The notes under the pieces are model-generated. The model made no database searches and was not told the DNA's origin. It saw only the letters and a list, made by a program, of their open reading frames with translations. Positions 1-8,168 of a stretch of 64,000 bases of DNA are shown one piece after another. The stretch's first letter is position 1, and every line of letters starts with the position of its first letter. The DNA comes from Salinibacillus aidingensis (GTDB taxonomy: Bacteria; Bacillota; Bacilli; Bacillales; Alkalibacillaceae), in contig NZ_BAAADO010000003.1 of NCBI RefSeq assembly GCF_039522525.1, positions 124,001 to 188,000 on the forward strand, read 5' to 3'. Position numbers and translations under genes: made by a program.

Positions 1-102
1 AGACATCATAATCTTTGTAAATAATGAAAAGAATCCAGTCAGGCTTTTCATAATCACATAGAATACAATAGATTTGATTACTAGCAGGAGGGGTTGAACA
101 AA

Positions 103-1398
103 ATGATAGATAATAGCCCTATATTACCCGAAGTCGCCGTTATCGGGCTTGGGAAAATTGGACTTACGTTAGCAGCTGTTTTTGCCAATAATGGTTATAA
201 GGTTTATGGAGCGGATAAAAACAAAGATGTTGTCAATCAGGTAAATGCAGGAAAGTCTCATATAACTAATGAACCCGGGTTAAATCAATTGGTATTACAA
301 GCTCATGATAACCAAATGCTTTTTGCTACAGATTCAAACATTGAAGCTGTTTCAAAAGCAAAAATCATTGTGGTTATTGTTCCGGTATTTGTTGATGAAA
401 ACCATGCCATTGATTACCAATTTATTGATGCTGCCGTTCAGGACATAGGTAAAGGAATCCAAAAGGACTCATTAGTCATATTTGAAACAACGTTACCCCC
501 GGGGGATACAAAAGAGAGGTTCGGCAAAGAAATTGAAAGGCAATCAGGTCTGGGAATGGGCGAAGACTTTTACCTTGCTTATAGTCCCGAGAGAGTTTAT
601 TCAAATCGAATTATAGAAGATCTGAAAAATTACCCTAAGGTTATTGGAGGAGTGAATGAAAAAAGCCTGGAACTCGCCTCCGACTTTTATAAGCAGGCTC
701 TTAATTGTGAATTAATGAAAGTAAGCTCATTGGAAACTGCTGAATTTTCCAAAGTGGCCGAATGTGTATATCGTGATGTCAACATTGCGTTAGCTAATGA
801 ACTTGCTCAATTTGCAGAGCAAAAAGATATTCATATATCAGAAGTCATCTCAGCAAGTAACAGTCAGCCCTATTCCCATATACATGCTCCTGGTATTGGT
901 GTAGGTGGACATTGCATTCCAATTTATCCTTATTTTTTCATTAACAGAGGATTAAATGAGGGGTTAACCCCTTTATCAAGAAAAATCAATGACAGTATGG
1001 CTGATTATGCCCTATCAAAAATAGAGAATAGAATTGATACCCTGAGGAACAAAAATGTTCTGATTTTAGGATTATCTTATAGGGGAAATGTAAAAGAACC
1101 AACCCAATCAACAACTTTATTGCTGATCGATCAACTTAGAGATAAACAGGCGAATGTGTTTGTCAATGATCCTCATTTTTCGAATAGTGAAATCATTCAG
1201 TTTGGAGCATTGCCCTTATCCTTGAATAATAAATTTATTTCAGAAGTAGACGCTATCATCCTGCAAGCCTTTCACAAAGAGTACGAAAGTTTAACTTTTA
1301 AAGACTTTAAGAAATGCAAGCTTGTTTTCGATGGAAGAAATAAATGGAAGGAGGAGGAAATCACTAAATTAGGGATTCAATATGAAGGGATTGGTTAG
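103..1398 (+). CDS. UDP-glucose/UDP-ManNAc-type nucleotide-sugar 6-dehydrogenase
   Basis: NAD-dependent enzyme of the UDPGDH/WecC family, which oxidises C6 of a nucleotide sugar to the uronic acid for cell-surface polysaccharide. Visible are the N-terminal Rossmann motif GLGKIG (residues 15-20), the central dimerisation domain with SPERVY, and the catalytic cysteine in GVGGHC (Cys271); the length of 431 aa is normal. The ATG at 103 is preferred to the TTG at 94 because the ribosome site AGGAGGGG (86-93) sits 9 bases before it and would touch the TTG. The next gene, 26 bases on, is a sugar aminotransferase, so both probably act in one surface-glycan pathway. The exact sugar (UDP-Glc or UDP-ManNAc) cannot be told. 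Confidence 0.9.
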   Translation: MIDNSPILPEVAVIGLGKIGLTLAAVFANNGYKVYGADKNKDVVNQVNAGKSHITNEPGLNQLVLQAHDNQMLFATDSNIEAVSKAKIIVVIVPVFVDENHAIDYQFIDAAVQDIGKGIQKDSLVIFETTLPPGDTKERFGKEIERQSGLGMGEDFYLAYSPERVYSNRIIEDLKNYPKVIGGVNEKSLELASDFYKQALNCELMKVSSLETAEFSKVAECVYRDVNIALANELAQFAEQKDIHISEVISASNSQPYSHIHAPGIGVGGHCIPIYPYFFINRGLNEGLTPLSRKINDSMADYALSKIENRIDTLRNKNVLILGLSYRGNVKEPTQSTTLLLIDQLRDKQANVFVNDPHFSNSEIIQFGALPLSLNNKFISEVDAIILQAFHKEYESLTFKDFKKCKLVFDGRNKWKEEEITKLGIQYEGIG

Positions 1399-1424
1399 GG
1401 AATCCACTTTAAGGAGGTTTTTTT

Positions 1425-2549
1425 ATGCCTGAAAACGAGTTTCGCCAAGTTCCTCTGCTTGATTTAAAAGAGGAATGGAAGCTAATGAGAACCTCTGGAA
1501 TTGAAAAGATTGTAGAGGTACTGGATAGCGGACAATATATTTTGGGAGAAAAAGGAAGGGAATTGGAAATAAGGACAGCAGACTATCTCAATGTTCCTTA
1601 TAGTCTGGGGGTAGCAAGTGGGACAGATGCTTTACAGTTAGCACTTAAGGCGCTGGATATCGGACCTGGTGATGAAGTCATTACCTCCCCATTTACATTT
1701 TTTGCGACGGGAGAAGTGATTGTACAGGAAGGGGCAAAGCCAGTATTTGTCGATATTGATCCAGTAACTTATAATCTGAATCCTGCAAAAATAGAGGAAG
1801 CCATAACCCAAAATACCAAAGCAATCATGGTTGTTCACTTGTATGGCCAGGTTGCGAACATGGGCGAAATTATGGACATTGCCCAAAAACACAATTTGAA
1901 AGTGATAGAAGATGCCTGCCAGGCTATGGGTGCGGAGTATGAAGGGAAAAAAGCGGGGACGATTGGAGATATTGGCTGCTTCTCTTTTTTCCCAACGAAA
2001 AACCTGGGTGCATTCGGGGATGCGGGTCTGGTTGTAACCAGTCAGCAGGAATTATATGAAAAGGTTCACTCGCTTCGAAATCATGGCAGCCAAAAGAACT
2101 ATCAGCATTCGCTAATCGGTATGAACAGTAGACTTGATGAGCTGCAGGCAGCCATTTTACTCATTAAAATCGATTATTTAGAAGGTTTTTTAACAAGAAG
2201 AAACGAAATAGCCCGACGATATACGGAGAAGTTTAAAAATAAAGTTAAAACCCCACCAATTGTGAGGAATCGCGAGCACACTTTTCATCAGTATTGTATT
2301 GAACTAGACAATAGAAATGAGCTCGCTAAAGAACTGAAAAATAACGGCATCGACTCCGCCATTTATTATTTGATTCCGTTGCATTTACAGGAAGCCTTCC
2401 ATTATTTGGGCTATAAAGAGGGGGACTTTCCAAATGCTGAACACACAGCCAAACGAATATTAGCACTCCCTATTAATCCCACCCTGTCTGTTGAAAAGCA
2501 AAATTATGTGATCAAAAGTGTTCTTCACTTCTTAGACTACAATGGATAA
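1425..2549 (+). CDS. DegT/DnrJ/EryC1/StrS family sugar aminotransferase
   Basis: PLP-dependent aminotransferase that transfers an amino group to a nucleotide keto-sugar. The 374 aa protein has the family hallmarks: ASGTDAL near the N-terminus, the EDACQAMGAEYEG region, the PLP-lysine segment FFPTKNLGAFGDAG (Lys192), and the C-terminal substrate loop. The start follows AAGGAGG with good spacing. It is probably cotranscribed with the dehydrogenase in front. The pair resembles modules making amino-uronic sugars for capsule, teichuronic acid or spore-coat glycans; the product is not determined. An imperfect hairpin lies downstream at 2589-2637. Confidence 0.9.
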   Translation: MPENEFRQVPLLDLKEEWKLMRTSGIEKIVEVLDSGQYILGEKGRELEIRTADYLNVPYSLGVASGTDALQLALKALDIGPGDEVITSPFTFFATGEVIVQEGAKPVFVDIDPVTYNLNPAKIEEAITQNTKAIMVVHLYGQVANMGEIMDIAQKHNLKVIEDACQAMGAEYEGKKAGTIGDIGCFSFFPTKNLGAFGDAGLVVTSQQELYEKVHSLRNHGSQKNYQHSLIGMNSRLDELQAAILLIKIDYLEGFLTRRNEIARRYTEKFKNKVKTPPIVRNREHTFHQYCIELDNRNELAKELKNNGIDSAIYYLIPLHLQEAFHYLGYKEGDFPNAEHTAKRILALPINPTLSVEKQNYVIKSVLHFLDYNG

Positions 2550-2588
2550 AGAATTCTTGTTTTTTTCAGGTTTATCGCAAGTAAACGG

Positions 2589-2637
2589 ATACCCCACTTC
2601 AATACTTTAGGTTCAACCTAAAAGGATGAGTGGGGAT
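2589..2637. repeat. nested inverted repeat (hairpin) between convergent genes
   Basis: Outer arms ATACCCCACT and AGTGGGGAT flank inner arms TTTAGGTT and AACCTAAA. There is no U-tract after the outer arm on either strand, so it is not a canonical terminator, although it lies between convergent genes. The outer arm resembles the arms of the hairpins at 48444-48569. Confidence 0.5.
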
Positions 2638-2650
2638 AAACTGCCATCAA

Positions 2651-3925
2651 TTATAAGTGTTTTAGAAATTCGTTCCATTTTGGTTCGTATTGTTTCGTAA
2701 TGCTCTTCTGATGTTCCCGAACGTTATAAACGGTGAAATTTTGATAACGAATCGGTGATATCGATAGTAATCGCAATAAAACACTTACGTCTTCATATAG
2801 TCTTCCGTCTTCGAATTCAATGACTGGAAAACCCTCTGCCCGCTTTAAAATGGTGGTACGGTATATTCTTGGGCCCAGAGGAAAGCGATAAGACAGTAAA
2901 TCCTTTCTCCCGCTAACAGGAGTCCCCTTTGCAACCCCCTTAAATAGGACATCTTCGGTTAATTGCTTCCATTTTCTAAGATTACCATAAAGAACGGCTA
3001 CCTCACTGGAAACCTCTGATAGATAGTTTTTTATAATCGTGACGGCGTCCGGGTCAAGCCAGTCATCTGCGTCGAGTTCCAGTACATATTCAGACTGAAC
3101 ATAAGATAATAAATCGTTTAAGGCTCTTGCTTTTCCTCCATTTTTCTTATGAAATAGTCTAACGTTTTCGATATTCTCCCATCGAAGAAGCTGTTGATAA
3201 GAGTTATCTGTGGATCCATCATCCATGATGAGGATCTGGTCAAAAGGTTCACTTTGTAATAGGCACGAAACAAGAGCTGCTTCCACGTATTTTTCAGAAT
3301 TGTAATTTGTCATCATGACAGAAAGCGATGGGGCTTTCGACACGGACTTCGTATGCTGATATTTCTGGATTATTTTTTCTTTTTCCAAAACAATTGAAGA
3401 GTGATTTTTTCTGGACTGCTTAACTAACCCTTCTTTAAATAGCTGTATGGATGGTGATATTTTAGAAAGCCATGCGGGTAAAAGGGCTTCTTTAAAAGGT
3501 AAATGTTTGATGGGCGGGAGTCTGTTCTTTTTAAGGAAAGGGGTGGAAATAAGTAATGGGCGCTGAATTATAATGCTTTGATTATGGTAATAGGTTCCTA
3601 AAACTTGTTTTGACTCAGGAAGGTTTAAAGCATCGTTATCGATGTTTGGGGAAAGATAATCTGTACCTTGAAGAATGAGTATGTAAGGGGTTGTTATCCT
3701 GTCAATCGTGTGATTAAGAAGTTGTCCTAAATCGTCACTTTTACCGCTTATAAATTCAACTTTATTATTCAAACCATACTCCAGCTTTGCCTTTGAAGAA
3801 GTATCAGGATTATGGGGAATGATTAGCGACTTTAACCTGGTTTGAATGTATTTTAGTGAAGTGACAGCCTTCTGTAAAACCATCTGATTAGAATCATTGA
3901 TGAGAATGGCAGTGATGTCCTTCAT
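2651..3925 (-). CDS. glycosyltransferase family 2 protein with N-terminal extension
   Basis: GT-A fold glycosyltransferase; transfers a sugar from a nucleotide donor, probably at the cytoplasmic face. The catalytic domain starts about residue 200 (LSVMMTNYNSEKYV) with the nucleotide-binding DDGSTD at 235-240 and the DxD-type metal motif DADDWLDPD at 285-293. The first 200 residues are an unrecognised region that looks faintly like a degenerate second GT domain. The chosen ATG (3925) follows AAGGAGGG (3931-3938 read on the minus strand); a longer open frame reaching 4012 lacks a ribosome site and would cover the promoter. It converges on the sugar-modifying pair, so it may act on the same glycan. 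The acceptor is unknown. Confidence 0.85.
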   Translation of the reverse strand: MKDITAILINDSNQMVLQKAVTSLKYIQTRLKSLIIPHNPDTSSKAKLEYGLNNKVEFISGKSDDLGQLLNHTIDRITTPYILILQGTDYLSPNIDNDALNLPESKQVLGTYYHNQSIIIQRPLLISTPFLKKNRLPPIKHLPFKEALLPAWLSKISPSIQLFKEGLVKQSRKNHSSIVLEKEKIIQKYQHTKSVSKAPSLSVMMTNYNSEKYVEAALVSCLLQSEPFDQILIMDDGSTDNSYQQLLRWENIENVRLFHKKNGGKARALNDLLSYVQSEYVLELDADDWLDPDAVTIIKNYLSEVSSEVAVLYGNLRKWKQLTEDVLFKGVAKGTPVSGRKDLLSYRFPLGPRIYRTTILKRAEGFPVIEFEDGRLYEDVSVLLRLLSISPIRYQNFTVYNVREHQKSITKQYEPKWNEFLKHL

Positions 3926-3963
3926 TTTCTCCCTCCTTAAAAACACTTCATACCTAACTCTTA

Positions 3964-3993
3964 TGTATAATAGTTTCGGGATATGAGGTACAA
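3964..3993 (-). promoter_or_regulatory. candidate sigma-A promoter of the glycosyltransferase
   Basis: On the minus strand TTGTAC (3988-3993) and TATACA (3964-3969) are spaced by 18 bases, about 40 bases before the start codon. Assigned by eye. Confidence 0.4.
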
Positions 3994-4012
3994 CAGTCAA
4001 ACGGACATCCAT

Positions 4013-4374
4013 CTATAAAAGTTTCGTCAGGGCATTGATCAGGATCCGTATGACCCTCATTTTTATATTTGTATTCCGATTACAAAAAATAATTGGTCAT
4101 ACATAAATATGGATTAGCAGAAAGCTTATGAATAGAAAAACCCTGCTGCCTCTCGTTTTCAAATGGTTAACTAGGACCTAATTCAAAATTCCTAAAATTC
4201 CCACATTTGGAATGGATACCACCATGTAAGGACATCTATTTTCCTGTGTAAATCGATGTGTTTTTAGAAGATTGATTTTTTTTAGAGGAATTTGTCATTC
4301 CATTAAAAAACAATAACTGTAATCGCTAATTCAGGATTAACAAAAATTTATGTAAAAAATGGGGGAGGAATTGA
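4013..4374. other. intergenic region between divergent genes
   Basis: AT-rich. Apart from the minus-strand promoter just outside it and the ribosome site GGGGGAGGA (about 4361-4369) of the next gene, I see no gene, repeat or convincing operator here. Confidence 0.5.
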
Positions 4375-7300
4375 ATGCTAGTCCGAAAAACTATGAAAGA
4401 TAAGCTGACTATTTTATTTGCAATCCTTATAGCACTTTTTGTATACCAGCAGGAAAGCTTTGCGGCTGGGGAGGAAAGTGTATCCGTTCAATCACCAGAT
4501 GGAAGCGTAGAGGTAGACCTTAGCCTATCAGAAAATGGTACGCCTCATTATAAGGTTGTCTTTAATGGCGAGACGATTGTGAAGCCTTCATCACTTGGCT
4601 TTGAATTTAAGAATCAGGAATCATTAGGCAACCATTTAAAAATTGTAAAAACTGATATAAAGGAATTCAACAAGACATGGGAGCCGGTATGGGGAGAAAA
4701 GTCAAAGATTAAAAACCATTACAAGCAACAGACTGTTTATTTAAAGGAAACGAAAGCACCTTATCGTAAAATGAATCTGGTTTTTCGTGTTTATAATGAT
4801 GGAATCGGCTTTCGTTATGTGATTCCTGAACAGGAAAATGTAAATCCTGATCTGCAAATCACATCAGAGAATACCGAATTTCACTTTGCAAATGATAACA
4901 CGTCCTGGTGGATTCCCAATGATTGGGACAGCTATGAATATAACTATAATCAAACACTACTAAGTGAAGTAGAGGAAGTGAGCACTCCCTTTACAATGAA
5001 AACACCTCAAGGAATTCATCTATCCGTACACGAAGCAGCCCTAATTGATTATTCCGGAATGGCACTGAAAAAAGCGGAGGGTGAATCCACAAAACTGGTA
5101 AGCCATCTGGCACCATGGCCAGACAGTAATGTAAAGGTTAAGAAGGATTCGCTTCCCGTTGAAACACCGTGGAGAACCATCCAAATTGGAGAAGATGCCG
5201 GAGACCTCGTAGAATCCGATTTAATTTTAAATTTAAATGAACCGAACACTATTGATAATACTGAGTGGATTGAGCCGATGAAATATGTAGGGGTCTGGTG
5301 GGAAATGATCAGTGGTAAATCAACATGGGCATCAGGGCCGGACCATGGAGCTACGACTGAAAATGCAAAACGTTATATCGATTTTGCTTCAGAGTACTTA
5401 GACACTGAAAATCAAAATATAGGCTTACTTGTTGAAGGATGGAATAAAGGTTGGGATGGAAACTGGATGGAAAATGGGGATCTTTTCAGTTTTACGGAAT
5501 CCTACCCTGATTATGATCTGGAAGAAGTTGTTCAGTATGCCCAGGAGCGTGGAGTTTCTTATATTATGCATAACGAAACCTCCGGAGATATTTTAAACTA
5601 TGAAAGTCAAATGGACGAAGCTTACGATTATTATCAACAACAGGGAATTCATGCTATTAAAAGTGGGTATGTAGCCGATTACGGCATTCATAATCCACCT
5701 GGACAGCACCATCACGGTCAATATATGGTGAATCATTATTTGGACACTATTAAGAAAGCAGCTGAGCACGAAATTATGATTAATTCCCATGAACCGATTA
5801 AAGGAACAGGACTGTACCGTACCTATCCTAACTGGGTAAGTCGTGAAGGGGTCAGCGGGATGGAATATAGTGCGTTTAGTGATGATACCAACCCTCCGGA
5901 ACATGAAACGATTTTACCGTTTACGAGAATGATGTCAGGACCAGTGGACTTTACACCAGGTATTTTTGATGTAAATATCTCACATGCCGATACACGTGTA
6001 CACTCTACTCGTGCAAAGCAATTAGCACTTTATGTCGTTCTTACAAGTGGTACACAGATGGTTGCAGACTTCCCGGAAAATTATAAGGACGAAAATGGTG
6101 AAATTTTACCTGAATTTAAATTTATGCGGGATGTGCCAGTTACCTGGGACGACATCATGGTTCCACATGCCGAAATTGGAGATTATGCCTCAATTGTCCG
6201 CCGTAGTGGAGAAGAATGGTATATTGGCAGTGTAACGGATGAAAAGGATAGAGATTTGGAAATTGAATTGGACTTTTTAGAAAAAGGGACAAAATATGTG
6301 GCAGAAATTTATTCGGATGGTACAGATGCCAATCTTGAAACAAACCCAACTTCTGTATCGATTAAAAAGGTCATTGTTAAGGAAAATGATACTTTAATAG
6401 CGTCGCTTGAAGGAGGCGGTGGACAGGCTGTACGTCTTTATCCGGCCTCAAAGGAAGAAATCGCAAAGCTGTCTAATTATAAAGAAGGGAAAATGAAGGT
6501 TTCTTACGTTGACATACCAAAGTCTATCCAGTCCAACGATGACCTGGCCGTTAAAGTTAATGTTGAAAACAGAGGTAGTGTAATAAGCGGAAAAACTCTA
6601 AACCTTCAAATAGAGGGAGAAACGGTAGCTGAGAAGCATGTACGAGTGGCCCCGGGAGAACAAAAGGAAGTTGTCTTAACCTATGATAAGCTGTTTGATC
6701 CCCGTACTTATCGTATTCACGTAAGCGATCTTCCTGCTAAAAAGATTATTGTAACAGAAAAGGAGCCAACCTTTGAATATAGTAATCTGGAAGCTTCTGT
6801 TGACCAAGGTGAGATTCATGCTACAGCGAGTGTGACGAACTACGGAAGCTATGCCGGAGAAGTCGAAGTTCCGTTAACCATTGATGGAGAGGTAGTGGAT
6901 ACGAAACGGATTGAGGTATCTGCAGAAGCAGGTGGAGCGACCGAGGAGATCGGTTTCACCTATGATCCGAAAGCAGAGACAGGCCTGTATAAGGTCTCGA
7001 TAGGTGATTTAAAACCAAAAGCAGTTGCTCTTCCACAGATAGAACTCGCTGGTGAATGGTTGTTTAAACAAGGAGATGATTTAGCCTGGAAAGAACCAGA
7101 CTTGGATGACAGCAGCTGGCAGGCTGTTCAATTGCCCTCAAAATGGGAGGATCATTCCAACTTATATGAGGACTATGTTTATGGATGGTACAGAAAATCC
7201 ATTTATATACCAGAAGAGTGGGAAGGGTACTCATTAAAAATGAAACTGGGCCGAATCGATGATGTCGATGCTACGTACTTCAATGGAGAAAAAATCGGCC

Positions 7301-7497
7301 AATCAGGAACCTTTCCTACCGGAGAGGGTGAAGAAGGGATGATTTCTGCGTGGGATTGGGACCGTGAATATGTCATTCCTTCAGAAAAAATCAATTATGG
7401 AGCGGAGAACGTCATCAGTATTCGTGTGTTTGACGCACGCTGGGACGGGGGCTTATATACGGGTCCTTTGGGTCCGCTTGAACTGGTGGAGGAATAG
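4375..7497 (+). CDS. secreted glycoside hydrolase family 97-type alpha-glycosidase with C-terminal accessory domains
   Basis: A 1040 aa exported enzyme. After a signal peptide (residues 1-30, cut near FAAG) comes a GH97 N-terminal beta-sandwich (VQSPDGSVEVDLSLSENG), a TIM-barrel domain (about 300-580) and a short C-terminal beta domain (to about 695). GH97 members hydrolyse alpha-glucosides or alpha-galactosides. Acidic residues in conserved-looking segments are Asp435 (SGYVADYG), Glu473 (NSHEP) and Glu496 (GVSGMEY); I cannot say which are catalytic. About 700-880 holds two CARDB-like beta repeats, and 890-1040 a jelly-roll sugar-binding domain like those of GH2 enzymes. Start: GGGGAGGA then ATG. 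It stands alone with its own terminator. This architecture is longer than Bacteroidetes SusB-type enzymes (about 650-740 aa). Substrate unknown. Confidence 0.8.
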   Translation: MLVRKTMKDKLTILFAILIALFVYQQESFAAGEESVSVQSPDGSVEVDLSLSENGTPHYKVVFNGETIVKPSSLGFEFKNQESLGNHLKIVKTDIKEFNKTWEPVWGEKSKIKNHYKQQTVYLKETKAPYRKMNLVFRVYNDGIGFRYVIPEQENVNPDLQITSENTEFHFANDNTSWWIPNDWDSYEYNYNQTLLSEVEEVSTPFTMKTPQGIHLSVHEAALIDYSGMALKKAEGESTKLVSHLAPWPDSNVKVKKDSLPVETPWRTIQIGEDAGDLVESDLILNLNEPNTIDNTEWIEPMKYVGVWWEMISGKSTWASGPDHGATTENAKRYIDFASEYLDTENQNIGLLVEGWNKGWDGNWMENGDLFSFTESYPDYDLEEVVQYAQERGVSYIMHNETSGDILNYESQMDEAYDYYQQQGIHAIKSGYVADYGIHNPPGQHHHGQYMVNHYLDTIKKAAEHEIMINSHEPIKGTGLYRTYPNWVSREGVSGMEYSAFSDDTNPPEHETILPFTRMMSGPVDFTPGIFDVNISHADTRVHSTRAKQLALYVVLTSGTQMVADFPENYKDENGEILPEFKFMRDVPVTWDDIMVPHAEIGDYASIVRRSGEEWYIGSVTDEKDRDLEIELDFLEKGTKYVAEIYSDGTDANLETNPTSVSIKKVIVKENDTLIASLEGGGGQAVRLYPASKEEIAKLSNYKEGKMKVSYVDIPKSIQSNDDLAVKVNVENRGSVISGKTLNLQIEGETVAEKHVRVAPGEQKEVVLTYDKLFDPRTYRIHVSDLPAKKIIVTEKEPTFEYSNLEASVDQGEIHATASVTNYGSYAGEVEVPLTIDGEVVDTKRIEVSAEAGGATEEIGFTYDPKAETGLYKVSIGDLKPKAVALPQIELAGEWLFKQGDDLAWKEPDLDDSSWQAVQLPSKWEDHSNLYEDYVYGWYRKSIYIPEEWEGYSLKMKLGRIDDVDATYFNGEKIGQSGTFPTGEGEEGMISAWDWDREYVIPSEKINYGAENVISIRVFDARWDGGLYTGPLGPLELVEE

Positions 7498-7504
7498 AAA
7501 GAAT

Positions 7505-7542
7505 AAAAGGTAAGCGTCTATATCAGAGACGCTTACCTTTTT
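7505..7542 (+). terminator. intrinsic terminator of the GH97 gene
   Basis: Arms AAAAGGTAAGCGTCT and AGACGCTTACCTTTTT form a strong stem followed by T residues. Confidence 0.85.
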
Positions 7543-7632
7543 AGTCTGATTACAATGGCGGCACATGCTATTAATGAACCGCTGCAGGGCTGGTCCGCCA
7601 ACCTTCGCATCCTGGCTGGTCATCCGATTTGA

Positions 7633-7857
7633 GAGGCTGTATTTTGTCATTATATCAGGCAGTTTTATACCAATAATCCAGCTTCATTACCGAATGAGGT
7701 GCTTCTCCCGGAAGTTGTATATACGAATGGGCTGAACATTCCTATTAAAATGGTTCAGCCACAGCGAGGAAGAATGAAACAATTGGTACAGCTGGCATGT
7801 AAAAATGCATATATGAAGTTGCAATGGAATTTATCATTAATGGAATTGGGCAAATAG
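7633..7857 (+). pseudogene. uvrC-like (excinuclease ABC subunit C) fragment
   Basis: Frame 1 between a stop at 7630 and a stop at 7855 reads a block matching the UvrC RNase H-like endonuclease domain: FY, then SLPNEVLLPE, then VQPQRGRMKQLVQLA and KNA. This is the family pattern in which LP.E.LLPE leads to PQRG.K..L..LA..NA. No start codon, ribosome site or flanking UvrC sequence is visible, so it is a relic about 75 codons long. Full UvrC is about 590 aa. The paralogue type (UvrC or a short UvrC-like protein) is open. Confidence 0.6.
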
Positions 7858-8168
7858 GTTTGATGCGGTGAAAGGAAGCAGAAATTATCGGAATTACTAT
7901 GGCAAAGCTACTTATAGATTGTGGCAGGGGATGAATAGCCGAATAATGATGGGAATTGTATACATTTTATTTTTTGTATAAATATGAGCTTATTCCAGAC
8001 AAATAATCTGGAATTGGCTTATTTTTTAGCATAAGGATGGTACGATCTACTTGTTAATATTCCAAAAAAGCCTCCCATATTTTCAGTCCTTTCGGGGTAA
8101 TATAGGGGCAGAATGAGACCTTGTCCTGCAGTAATAAATTGAGTATCCCTATAACAAGGAGTGACTCC
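7858..8168. other. gene-free stretch after the uvrC relic
   Basis: Holds the hairpin at 7987-8027 and, from 8030 on, the leader of the DUF5667 gene. The leader has no recognisable riboswitch (in particular no GGGCAAA or GCGCAAAG c-di-GMP core). No confident coding sequence. Confidence 0.5.
7987..8027 (+). terminator. intrinsic terminator-like hairpin
   Basis: ATTCCAGA (7992-7999) pairs with TCTGGAAT (8007-8014), and a T-run follows at 8022-8027. It probably once ended the decayed gene upstream. Confidence 0.6.

Noticed and set aside
7453..7650. Minus-strand 65-codon frame after the GH97 gene
   Set aside because: It spans the GH97 stop, a terminator and part of the uvrC relic; no ribosome site and no family resemblance.
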